Below are positions 1 to 7,225 of a DNA stretch of 64,000 nucleotides, piece after piece. The position numbers were made by a program, and so were the translations under genes. The notes beneath the pieces are model-generated. The model did no database searches and was not told where the DNA came from. It saw nothing but the letters and a program-made list of their open reading frames with translations. The first letter of the stretch is position 1; every line of letters begins with the position of its first letter. Origin of the DNA: Magnetospirillum sp. ME-1 (GTDB taxonomy: Bacteria; Pseudomonadota; Alphaproteobacteria; Rhodospirillales; Magnetospirillaceae); assembly GCF_002105535.1 (NCBI RefSeq), contig NZ_CP015848.1, positions 1,302,907-1,366,906 of the forward strand, read 5' to 3'.

Positions 1-188
1 GCATCCGCATCGACCACATGGGCCGCACCAGCGCCCGCTACGGTCTGGCCCTGTTCGAGGAGGGATGCGACGAGGCCGCCGCCGAGGGCCACTGGATTCA
101 CGTCTTCGTCGATCGGGCCAGCCAGCGCCCGGTTCCCATTCCCGACGCGGTGCAGGCCGTGTTCGAAGCCCACCGGAGGATGCCATGA
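1..188 (+). CDS. Acyl-CoA thioesterase, hotdog (4HBT) family, 3' end only
   Basis: Only the last 61 codons are present, read from position 3 to the TGA at 186-188; the start lies outside the window. The visible part includes IRIDHMGRTSARYGLALFEE followed by GHWIHVFVDR and ends with a proline-rich tail. This resembles the C-terminal strands of YbgC/FadM-type hotdog thioesterases, which hydrolyse acyl-CoA esters in the cytoplasm. The stop overlaps the start of the PaaY-like gene (ATGA), so the two are probably co-translated. An aromatic acyl-CoA role is inferred only from that neighbour. The family call rests on a short fragment. Confidence 0.6.
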   Translation, partial: IRIDHMGRTSARYGLALFEEGCDEAAAEGHWIHVFVDRASQRPVPIPDAVQAVFEAHRRMP

Positions 189-802
189 CCGGCCTTTGCT
201 ATGCGTTCGAGGGAATGGTGCCGGTGGTCGATCCCACTGCTTACGTCCATCCCACCGCGGTGCTGATCGGCGACGTGCGCATCGGACCCGGCTGCTTCAT
301 CGGGCCGGGCGCCAGTCTGCGTGCGGATTTCTCCAGCGTGATCATCGGCGCGGGCGTCAACATCCAGGACAATTGCATCCTGCACGGCACGCCGGGCTTC
401 CACACGGTGGTGGAGGATTACGGCCATATCGGCCATGCCGCCGTGGTGCATGGCTGCCGTATCCGCCGCAACGCCCTGGTGGGCATGGCGTCGTCCATCT
501 ATGACGGGGCCGAGGTGGGCGAGGAGGCGATCATCGCCGCCATGGCCTTCGTTCCCGCCGGCTTCAAGATTCCGCCCCGCACTCTGGTGGCCGGGCTGCC
601 GGCCAAGGTGCTGCGGGAACTCACGGCGGAAGAGGTGGCGCGCAAGACCCGCGGCACCGAGGCCTATCAGCAGCTGGCCCAGCGGGCGCTGAAGTCCATG
701 GTGCCGTGCGAGCCGCTGTCCGCGCCCGAACCGGGCCGCGCCGAGTTGAACCCCAGCGCGCTGTGGCCGGATGATCTGACCCGGCACAAGCCCAAGGGCT
801 GA
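185..802 (+). CDS. paaY: PaaY-like hexapeptide-repeat (gamma carbonic anhydrase fold) protein
   Basis: 205 aa from the ATG at 185, which overlaps the preceding stop; a longer in-frame extension upstream is rejected because it would run through the thioesterase gene. Left-handed beta-helix hexapeptide repeats fill residues about 15-150 (YVHPTAVLIGDVRIGPGCFI, then GAGVNIQDNCILHG). Metal-binding type histidines occur in the HG and GHIGHAAVVHGC stretches. PaaY of phenylacetate catabolism has this size and fold and is thought to act as a thioesterase removing dead-end CoA esters; CaiE is a close alternative. The thioesterase just upstream supports an acyl-CoA housekeeping role. No other paa gene is visible, so the exact pathway is inferred. 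Confidence 0.7.
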   Translation: MTGLCYAFEGMVPVVDPTAYVHPTAVLIGDVRIGPGCFIGPGASLRADFSSVIIGAGVNIQDNCILHGTPGFHTVVEDYGHIGHAAVVHGCRIRRNALVGMASSIYDGAEVGEEAIIAAMAFVPAGFKIPPRTLVAGLPAKVLRELTAEEVARKTRGTEAYQQLAQRALKSMVPCEPLSAPEPGRAELNPSALWPDDLTRHKPKG

Positions 803-806
803 GAAT

Positions 807-891
807 TTCGGGCTATCGCCCGAACCCATTTGGGGCGATGCCCCAACCCCCCCTTTGATTCTATTGGCAGAAAATAAAGGGGGGTTCGGGG
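807..891. terminator. Tandem hairpins between converging genes (bidirectional terminator region)
   Basis: The gap between the PaaY-like gene and the leftward cytochrome b gene holds perfect hairpins at 807-824 (TTCGGGC/GCCCGAA) and 830-846 (TTGGGGC/GCCCCAA). A longer inverted repeat, 841-856 with 876-891, has the core CCCCCCCTTT/AAAGGGGGG. The second and third structures share bases and are mutually exclusive. The position suggests transcription termination from both sides, but no clean T-run is present. Confidence 0.55.
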
Positions 892-906
892 TTCTCCCCG
901 ATCAGC

Positions 907-1887
907 CTACTCCGCCGCCTTCGGCTCTTTTCTCTCCACGTCCTCGACCCAGACGGCATGGTGCTCGCGGGCCCATTCCCGGTCCACGTAGCCGGTGGTG
1001 ACGGCGGTGGAGGCACCCTCCATGCCGATGGTGCCGATGTAGATGTGGCCCAGGATGAACAGCACCATCACCACCGCCAGGGCGGCGTGAATCAGGTGCA
1101 TCACCTGCATGGCGTGGATGTCGCCCATGGTGAAGGGGAACAGCAGGTTGAGCCCGGTGGACGACACCAGGGCGCCGACGATGATCACCATCCAGAACTG
1201 GGTCTTCTGGCCGAAATTGAACTTGGCCGCCGGGGGGTGGACGCCCTTTTTCAGCAGGCCGCCGCCGCCCTTGATCCAGCCCCAGTCATAGCGGTCCCAG
1301 AGATTGTCCCGGGCCCACAGGACGAAGATCATCACCAGTCCGATGATGAAGACGAAGCCGGCCAGATTGTGCAGCCACTTGCCCGCCCAGGTGATCCAGG
1401 AAAACAGCGTCTTGCCCAGCCAGGGCTCGATGATCCAGCGGCCGAACAACAGGTTCAGCCCCGTCAGGCCCAGGACCAGGAACGAGCCGGCGGTCAGCCA
1501 GTGGCCGATGCGCTCGATCTTGGTGAAGCGCAGGATGGTCTGCCCCGAGGGGCCGCCCTCCATCATGATCTTGCCGCGGATGAAGTAGAAGGCGGCGATG
1601 GCCAGCGTCACGCCGATCAGGGCCCAGCCGGCATAGACCGCCAGCTTGCCGTTGCGCACATTGCGCCAGATCTCGCCTTCGGACTGGATCAGCACGCCGC
1701 GCGCGGCGGGCTGGCCGGCGATGTAGCCGGCTTCGCCCTGGCGGATGGTGCGCCAGGAATCGGGCTCGGTGATGCGGTCCGACTGGGCGGCGCTGGTGAC
1801 GTCGCCGTCATAGCTGGCGGCCAGGGATGGCTGCGCCATGCCGAGACCGAGGACCAGCATCAGGACCGCGAGGATGGTTCGGCTCAT
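907..1887 (-). CDS. fdhC: Formate dehydrogenase gamma subunit, cytochrome b556
   Basis: 326 aa. The chosen ATG at 1887 follows a good ribosome site (AGGGGAGG) and begins a signal-peptide-like stretch (MSRTILAVLMLVLGLGMAQP); a longer frame upstream would run through the lipoprotein gene. After about 75 periplasmic residues come four or more membrane helices with haem-ligand-type histidines (ERIGHWLTAGSF, GKWLHNLAGF, MHLIHAALAV, LGHIYIG), as in FdnI/FdoI. The subunit takes electrons from the FeS subunit and reduces membrane quinone. It is the last gene of the leftward operon. The N-terminal periplasmic extension is longer than in the E. coli proteins, as in other alpha/betaproteobacterial versions. 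Confidence 0.9.
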   Translation of the reverse strand: MSRTILAVLMLVLGLGMAQPSLAASYDGDVTSAAQSDRITEPDSWRTIRQGEAGYIAGQPAARGVLIQSEGEIWRNVRNGKLAVYAGWALIGVTLAIAAFYFIRGKIMMEGGPSGQTILRFTKIERIGHWLTAGSFLVLGLTGLNLLFGRWIIEPWLGKTLFSWITWAGKWLHNLAGFVFIIGLVMIFVLWARDNLWDRYDWGWIKGGGGLLKKGVHPPAAKFNFGQKTQFWMVIIVGALVSSTGLNLLFPFTMGDIHAMQVMHLIHAALAVVMVLFILGHIYIGTIGMEGASTAVTTGYVDREWAREHHAVWVEDVERKEPKAAE

Positions 1888-1900
1888 GCGATGCCTCCCC

Positions 1901-2164
1901 TTAGAATTTCTGCCCGGTGATGCGGCCCGATGGGGTCGCCTCGCCGGTTGGAATGGGGCCGTTGGTCGCCAGCCTGGCGACGCCGTCGTTCTGGCTGGCG
2001 ATCCGCTGTTGCAGGGCGGTCCTGGCCGCCGGCGTAATCTCGCTGTCGGCCGGCCCCCTATAGCTTCCCTTGTCCAGCTTGACCTGACGGCCCATCTCCT
2101 CGCCCTTGCAGGCGGCAAGGGCGAGGAGGCAGATCAGGGCGGTGGCCAGTGCGGGCGGGCGCAT
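1901..2164 (-). CDS. Small lipoprotein in the formate dehydrogenase operon, function unknown
   Basis: 87 aa. The start is ATG at 2164, two bases after the stop of the FeS subunit. The N-terminus is a short hydrophobic leader ending in LLALAAC, a lipobox, so the mature protein should begin at the cysteine near residue 19 and be lipid-anchored. The remaining roughly 68 residues are polar, with a repeated basic/acidic pattern and no motif I recognise. Its place between the FeS and cytochrome genes suggests a role in assembly or stability of the periplasmic enzyme, but this is inference from position only. Codon use looks like that of its neighbours. Confidence 0.7.
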   Translation of the reverse strand: MRPPALATALICLLALAACKGEEMGRQVKLDKGSYRGPADSEITPAARTALQQRIASQNDGVARLATNGPIPTGEATPSGRITGQKF

Positions 2165-2166
2165 TT

Positions 2167-2802
2167 CTATTTGTCCTTGGCCGGAGCGCCCTGGCCTTCG
2201 CGGGCCCGTTCGCGCCGCTGCTCACCATAGGCCTGGCCCCAGCCCGAAGCACCCGAGCCGAAGCCGCGGGCCATGACGCGCTCGCGGTAGATGGTGGACA
2301 CCATGTCGCCATCGCCGGCCAGCAAGGCCTTGGTGGCGCACATCTCGGCGCAGAGCGGCAGCTTGCCCTCGGCGATGCGGTTGCGGCCGTACTTCTCCAG
2401 CTCCGCCTTGGAATGGTCGGCCTCGGGGCCGCCGGCGCAGAAGGTGCACTTGTCCATCTTGCCGCGTCCGCCGAAATTGCCGGTGGAGGGGTATTGCGGC
2501 GCACCGAAGGGACAGGCGTAGAAGCAATAGCCGCAGCCGATGCACAGATCCTTGTTGTGCAGCACGATGCCGTCATTGGTCTGGTAGAAGCAATCCACCG
2601 GGCAGACCGCCATGCACGGCGCGTCCGAGCAGTGCATGCAGGCCACCGAGAGCGACTTTTGCCCCGGCTTGCCGTCGTTGATGGTCACCACGCGGCGGCG
2701 GTTGATGCCCCAGGGGACTTCGTGCTCGTTCTTGCAGGCGGTGACGCAGCCGCTGCAGTGGATGCAGCGTTCGCCGTCGCAGAGGAATTTCATGCGGGCC
2801 AT
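2167..2802 (-). CDS. fdhB: Formate dehydrogenase beta subunit, four [4Fe-4S] ferredoxin
   Basis: 211 aa from ATG at 2802, preceded by a strong TAAGGAGG. Four cysteine groups are visible: CIHCSGCVTAC (near residue 13), CMHCSDAPCMAVCPVDC (near 55), CIGCGYCFYACP (near 87) and CTFC plus CAEMC (about 118-155). This is the pattern of FdnH/FdoH-type subunits that wire the molybdopterin site to the cytochrome. It lacks the long C-terminal transmembrane anchor of E. coli FdnH and is shorter, so it resembles the soluble FDH3-type beta subunit. The catalytic gene lies 12 bases upstream. Confidence 0.92.
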   Translation of the reverse strand: MARMKFLCDGERCIHCSGCVTACKNEHEVPWGINRRRVVTINDGKPGQKSLSVACMHCSDAPCMAVCPVDCFYQTNDGIVLHNKDLCIGCGYCFYACPFGAPQYPSTGNFGGRGKMDKCTFCAGGPEADHSKAELEKYGRNRIAEGKLPLCAEMCATKALLAGDGDMVSTIYRERVMARGFGSGASGWGQAYGEQRRERAREGQGAPAKDK

Positions 2803-2814
2803 GGTGGTTCCTCC

Positions 2815-5700
2815 TTACGCCTGGAACTTTTCGATGCGGCACAGGGTGACTTTCGTCTCCTGCATGCCGGTCACCGAGTCGTAGCCGTAGGTCTGGGCGG
2901 TGTTGGTGCTTTCGCCCAGCACGATGGGCGCCGCTCCCTCCGGGTATTTGCTTCGAAGGTCCTTGCCCTGGAACCAGCCGCCGAAGTGGAAGGGCATGAA
3001 GGCCACGCCGCGTCCCACCCGTTCGGTGATGCGGGCCTTGACCTTGACCTTGCCGCCCTCGGGGCCGCTCACCCAGACGTAATCTCCGGCGCGGATGCCG
3101 GCGTTGTTGGCGTCGAAGGGGTTGACCTCGACGAACATGTCGGGCTGCAGTTCGGCCAGCCAGGGATTGGAGCGGGTCTCGTCGCCGCCGCCCTCGTACT
3201 CCACCAGACGCCCCGAGGTGAGGATGATGGGGAAGTCCTTGGACACGTCCTTGTCCTGAATGGACTTATAGAGGAAGGGCAGGCGCATCATCTTCTTGTC
3301 GGCATGGGTGGGATACTTCTCCACCAGATCGCGCCGGGGCGTGTAGAGCGGTTCGCGGTGCAGCGGCACCGGATCGGGGAAGTTCCACACCACGGCGCGG
3401 GCCTTGCCGTTGCCGAAGGGGGCGGCGCCGTGCTTGACCGCCACGCGCTGGATGCCGCCCGACAGGTCGATGGTCCAGGCCACGTCGTCGGCCTTCTCGC
3501 CGCCGATCTTTTCGATGGTGGCCCTTTCCTCGGGCGTCAGGTCCACGTCCCAGCCCAGCTTCTTCAGCATGCCGTAGGTGAAGCCCGGGTGGCCGGCGGG
3601 CAGTTCCGAGCCCTCGGGCCAGGAATCGGTGGCCAGCAGGCTTTCCCCCTTGTACTCGGGGAACAGGGCGCGGAAGTTCAGCCCGCCGTCCTTCACCGGC
3701 TTGGAGGGGTCATAAAGGTTGGGCGTGCCGGGATGCTTCATGGCGGCGTTGCCCCAGCACGGCCAGGGCAGGCCGTAATAGTCGCCGTCGCAGGGGCCCC
3801 CCACGGCGCGCAACGTGGTCTTGTCGAAGGTCTGCTGGTTGGCCATGTGGGCCTTGAGGCGCTCTGGGCTCTGCCCCGTATAGGCGATGGTCCAGGCGCC
3901 CCGGTTGATCTCGCGCAGGATGTCCTCGGCCAGGGGGACGGTGCCCTCGACCTTGATATTCTTCACCAATTCATCGCCGAAGCCGAATTTACGCGCGAAC
4001 AGGTACATGATCTCCTGGTCGGCCTTGCATTCGAACATGGGCTTGATCACCCGCTCGGACCACTGGATCGAGCGGTTGGACGCGGTGCGCGAGCCGTCCA
4101 CCTCGAACTGGGTGGCGGCGGGCAGCAGGTAGACGCCGTCGGTGCGGTCGTGCAGCACGGCGGACACCGTCGGGTAGGGATCGATGATCACCAGGGTGTC
4201 CAGCTTCTCCATGGCCTTCTTCAGCTCGGGCTGGCGGGTCTGGGAATTGGGGGCGTGGCCCCAATAGACCATGGCCTTGATGGGCTCGGGCTGGGCGATG
4301 TTTTCCTTGGCCTCGTTGACGCCGTCATACCAGCGCGAGACGGGGATGCCGGGGGCTTCCATCAGCTCGGGCGTCTTGAAGCGGCCCTTGATGTACTCGT
4401 AATCCAGGCCCCACACCCGCGCCCAGTGCTTCCAGGCCGGGGCGGCCAGGCCGTAATAGGCGGGAAGCGTGGTGACGTCGAGGCCCATGTCGGTGGCGCC
4501 CTGGACGTTGTCGTGGCCACGGAAGATGTTGGTGCCGCCACCGGCCACGCCCACATTGCCCAGCGCCAGTTGCAGGTTGCAATAGGCCCGCACGTTGGCG
4601 TTACCCACGGTGTGCTGGGTGCCGCCCATGCACCACACCACGGTGCCGGGCTTGTGGGTGGCCAGCAGTTGGGCGACGCGCTTTACTTGAGCGCCGGGCA
4701 CGCCGGTGACCCGCTCGGTCTCTTCCGGAGTCCACTTGGCGACTTCGGCCTTGACCTGATCCATGCCCCAGACGCGCTTTCGGATGAATTCCTTGTCTTC
4801 CCAGCCGTTCTCGAAGATGTGCCACATGATGCCCCAGATCAGCGGCACGTCGGTGCCGGGGCGCATGCGGACGTATTCGTCGGCATGGGCGGCGGTGCGG
4901 GTGAAGCGGGGGTCACAGACGATCAGCGGCGCCTTGTTCTGCTCCTTGGCCTTGAGGATGTGGAGCATGGCCACGGGATGGGCTTCGGCGGCGTTGGAGC
5001 CGATGAAGAACATCGCCTTGGAATTGTGGATGTCGTTGTAGGAATTGGTCATGGCGCCGTAGCCCCAGGTCTGGGCGACGCCGGCGACGGTGGTGGAATG
5101 GCAGATGCGGGCCTGGTGGTCGACGTTGTTGGTGCCCCACAGCGCCGCGAACTTGCGCATCAGATAGGCCTGCTCGTTGGAGAACTTGGCCGAGCCCAGC
5201 CAGTAGACCGAATCGGGACCGGCGGTCTCGCGGATCTTCAGCAGGCGGTCGCCCACTTCCGTGATGGCCTGCTCCCAGGAGATGCGCTTGTACTTCCCGC
5301 CCTCCAGCTTCATGGGATATTTCAGGCGGTGGTCGCCGTGGGCATGCTCGCGCACCGCTGCGCCCTTGGCGCAGTGGCTGCCCAGGTTGAGGGGCGAATC
5401 GAAGGCCGGTTCCTGGCCCACCCACACGCCGTTGACCACCTCGGCGTTGACGGTGCAGCCCACCGAACAGTGGGTGCAGATGGATTTCTTGATCTCGGCC
5501 TTGGGGTCGGGGGCCGTGGGGGCGGCGTCGGCCTTGCGCACCGTTCCCGCACCGACACCCCCCACCAGGGCGGCGCCACCGGCGGCCAGGCCCGAGCGGC
5601 GCAGGAACGCACGGCGGTCCATGGCGCCGCCGGCCACCGAGGCCAGGGTTTCCGACAGGGCGGACTTGCGGGCTTCGCCGTCACGCTTCTTGATCAGCAT
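2815..5700 (-). CDS. fdhA: Formate dehydrogenase catalytic (alpha) subunit, Mo/W-bis-MGD, Cys form
   Basis: 961 aa from ATG at 5700 with GGGAGGAAG just before it. A twin-arginine signal (DRRAFLRRSG, residues 28-37) indicates Tat export, so oxidation of formate to CO2 should occur in the periplasm. A [4Fe-4S] site is formed by C75, C78, C82 and C110. The residue matching selenocysteine of E. coli FdnG (context HQARI-x-HSTTVAG) is encoded by TGC, giving Cys200, so no selenium machinery is needed. The molybdopterin oxidoreductase core and the C-terminal dinucleotide-binding domain (ILTSGRLVEYEGGG) are intact. It is full length for the family. A small Tat protein and a TorD-like chaperone lie just upstream. 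Confidence 0.95.
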   Translation of the reverse strand: MLIKKRDGEARKSALSETLASVAGGAMDRRAFLRRSGLAAGGAALVGGVGAGTVRKADAAPTAPDPKAEIKKSICTHCSVGCTVNAEVVNGVWVGQEPAFDSPLNLGSHCAKGAAVREHAHGDHRLKYPMKLEGGKYKRISWEQAITEVGDRLLKIRETAGPDSVYWLGSAKFSNEQAYLMRKFAALWGTNNVDHQARICHSTTVAGVAQTWGYGAMTNSYNDIHNSKAMFFIGSNAAEAHPVAMLHILKAKEQNKAPLIVCDPRFTRTAAHADEYVRMRPGTDVPLIWGIMWHIFENGWEDKEFIRKRVWGMDQVKAEVAKWTPEETERVTGVPGAQVKRVAQLLATHKPGTVVWCMGGTQHTVGNANVRAYCNLQLALGNVGVAGGGTNIFRGHDNVQGATDMGLDVTTLPAYYGLAAPAWKHWARVWGLDYEYIKGRFKTPELMEAPGIPVSRWYDGVNEAKENIAQPEPIKAMVYWGHAPNSQTRQPELKKAMEKLDTLVIIDPYPTVSAVLHDRTDGVYLLPAATQFEVDGSRTASNRSIQWSERVIKPMFECKADQEIMYLFARKFGFGDELVKNIKVEGTVPLAEDILREINRGAWTIAYTGQSPERLKAHMANQQTFDKTTLRAVGGPCDGDYYGLPWPCWGNAAMKHPGTPNLYDPSKPVKDGGLNFRALFPEYKGESLLATDSWPEGSELPAGHPGFTYGMLKKLGWDVDLTPEERATIEKIGGEKADDVAWTIDLSGGIQRVAVKHGAAPFGNGKARAVVWNFPDPVPLHREPLYTPRRDLVEKYPTHADKKMMRLPFLYKSIQDKDVSKDFPIILTSGRLVEYEGGGDETRSNPWLAELQPDMFVEVNPFDANNAGIRAGDYVWVSGPEGGKVKVKARITERVGRGVAFMPFHFGGWFQGKDLRSKYPEGAAPIVLGESTNTAQTYGYDSVTGMQETKVTLCRIEKFQA

Positions 5701-5720
5701 GTCTTCCTCCCGTCAGGTCT

Positions 5721-5957
5721 TTAGAAGCCGGCCGCTTCGTAGGCGCGCCGCACGTGTTCGGTTTCCCGGTAGCCGGCCCCGGCCCGGGTCTCGGACGCCG
5801 CCTGGGCGTCCTGGCCCGCGCCGATCACGCCGGCGGCGGCGGCTCCGGCCGCACCGGCCGACAGCACGGCGCCCTTCAAAAGGCCTCGGCGGCTGAGGAT
5901 GGTCTTGCTTTCGGAGCTTTGGGCATCGGGGCTCTCGGTCGTCATCTCGCTCTCCAT
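5721..5957 (-). CDS. Small twin-arginine signal protein of the formate dehydrogenase region
   Basis: 78 aa. The start at ATG 5957 overlaps the stop of the TorD-like gene by one base (TGATG); a TTG one codon upstream is possible. The protein is little more than a Tat signal: SRRGLLKGAVL near residues 22-32, then an Ala/Gly-rich hydrophobic stretch ending in AQA, then about 20 residues with RETEHVRRAYEAAGF at the end. It matches my memory of the small Tat-target family found beside formate dehydrogenases. The role is not established; a partner or maturation helper of the exported catalytic subunit is inferred. Confidence 0.8.
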   Translation of the reverse strand: MESEMTTESPDAQSSESKTILSRRGLLKGAVLSAGAAGAAAAGVIGAGQDAQAASETRAGAGYRETEHVRRAYEAAGF

Positions 5958-5959
5958 CA

Positions 5960-6562
5960 ATCCACCATGGCGAAAGCCTGGGTTTCGATCTCCAGGAACA
6001 CGCGGCCGATTTCCGCCACGCCGCGGTAGAAGCGGGCGGAGGGGGCCTTGTCCAGATCAATCAGGAAACGGGGCATCCAGCTGCCCAGATGGGCCTGGAA
6101 GAAAACCTTCTGTTCCGGCAGCGACAGCGGCTCGCCGAACAGGCCGGTGATCAGGCCCTGCATCATCTCGCACAGCGAGGCGGCGTGGTCCTCGGGCTCG
6201 GACACGCCGGGGGCGGGCTCGATTCCCAGCCGGGCCATGTCCTGGCGCAGCTCGGCCAGGGGCTTTTCATGCAAAAAGCCGGTCAGGTGCCAGGAGGCAT
6301 AGGGCATCACCTCGCCACCGGTCACGCCCACGAACAGGGCGGCGAATTCATCGGCGACGGCATCGGAATCGGTGGCGGCGGCGGCCTCGGCCAGACGGCC
6401 GAGCGCGGCGCCCAGCGGGGTGGAATCGGCCGTCATGGCGGCCAGCCGGCGCAGCAGATCATCGGGCGGCGGGGCGACCAGCAGGGCCGCCAGCAAGCCG
6501 TAGAAACGGGCGCGCAGAAAATCGTCCTCGGCAACGCCTTGGTGCGCCGTCACTGCCCTCAT
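5960..6562 (-). CDS. TorD-family redox enzyme maturation chaperone
   Basis: Read from the ATG at 6562 (GGGAGGAGTG upstream); the coordinates given leave out the three stop bases at 5957-5959 shared with the next gene. About 201 aa, all-helical in character, with the TorD/DmsD features LRARFYGLLAALL near the start, DEFAALFVG, PYASWHLTGFLHEKPLAELR and EPEDHAASLCEMMQGLI (the E-P-x-D-H signature). Such chaperones bind Tat signal peptides of molybdoenzymes and hold them until cofactor is inserted. As first gene of the operon it most likely serves FdhA. Confidence 0.88.
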
Positions 6563-6702
6563 CACTCCTCCCGTGGTTCCGATCTTGCGCCGGAACCTTG
6601 GCCATCTCCCATGGCGATCAGGTGATCATCCGGGAACTGGTGAGACCAGTCAAGAAGATCGGGAGTAGAAGCCTGTAATTCCATGGGTGTAGGGGTGATT
6701 TT

Positions 6703-6723
6703 CATTGCTGCACCACAGCAATG
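6703..6723. promoter_or_regulatory. 8-bp inverted repeat upstream of the formate dehydrogenase operon
   Basis: CATTGCTG and CAGCAATG are separated by CACCA, about 140 bases upstream of the TorD-like start. The surrounding stretch from about 6690 to 6800 is AT-rich, unlike the rest of the window, and must hold the operon promoter and the end of the DUF3306 transcript. The palindrome could be a regulator-binding site or a weak hairpin terminator without a T-run. No FNR-type TTGAT-N4-ATCAA box was seen. Confidence 0.35.
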
Positions 6724-6805
6724 ACGGGTGTTTTTTATTGTGGTATTTCTATGCTGTATTATTTTGTGTGAAAATTACGAAAGACGCGTAAAAAATGCAG
6801 AGTGG

Positions 6806-7225
6806 CTAGGAGTCCTGTTCCGGTGGGGTCGCCGGGGGAGCCGCCTTGGCTTTCTCCTCTTCCTCGGCGGCCAGTTCGGCGGCGTTCAGCACGCCCTTGC
6901 CCAGGCGCCAGGCGGTCTTGACCACTTCGCCGACGGGAGAGGCGTAATCGCCCATGTGCAGGTCCATGACTTCCGGCGCCATCAGGGTCGGGTCCGATTG
7001 CCACAGTTTTTGCAGCGCCGCCTGCTTCAACTCCTGCGGTACGCCGGCCTTGAGGAAGGCGGAGAAGTCCGAGTCCTTGGTCAGGGATTCCACCGGCGGC
7101 AGATCGGGCGGCGGGGGAGGCGGCGGCTCCGGCGCCTTGACCTCCTCGGGCGGCGGCGCTGCCGGCTCGGCCTTGGCGTCGAGCTTGCGGCGCGACCAGC
7201 GCGACAGGAAGGGTTCGTCGCTCAC
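6806..7225 (-). CDS. DUF3306 protein of the formate dehydrogenase accessory operon
   Basis: 139 aa starting at GTG 7225, which overlaps the stop of the upstream gene (GTGA). The N-terminus carries FLSRWSRRKLDA, followed by a proline-rich linker with a run of seven prolines, then a conserved core FSAFLKAGVPQELKQAALQK and SDPTLMAPEVMDLHMGDY, and an acidic Ala/Glu tail. The SRRK and KLW-SDP elements are typical of DUF3306, which regularly sits beside DUF3305 and fdhD in formate dehydrogenase clusters. The biochemical role is unknown; a maturation role is inferred from this recurrent linkage. Confidence 0.82.
   Translation of the reverse strand: MSDEPFLSRWSRRKLDAKAEPAAPPPEEVKAPEPPPPPPPDLPPVESLTKDSDFSAFLKAGVPQELKQAALQKLWQSDPTLMAPEVMDLHMGDYASPVGEVVKTAWRLGKGVLNAAELAAEEEEKAKAAPPATPPEQDS

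Noticed and set aside
5095-5110. Possible selenocysteine codon in formate dehydrogenase
   Set aside because: The codon at 5101-5103 (complement) is TGC, so the residue is cysteine and no SECIS element is required.
2149-5724. Very long rightward open frame (1191 codons) opposite the formate dehydrogenase genes
   Set aside because: It mirrors fdhB and fdhA on the other strand, has low-complexity Gly/Ala/His-rich content and no recognisable domain. Long antisense frames are expected in GC-rich coding DNA.
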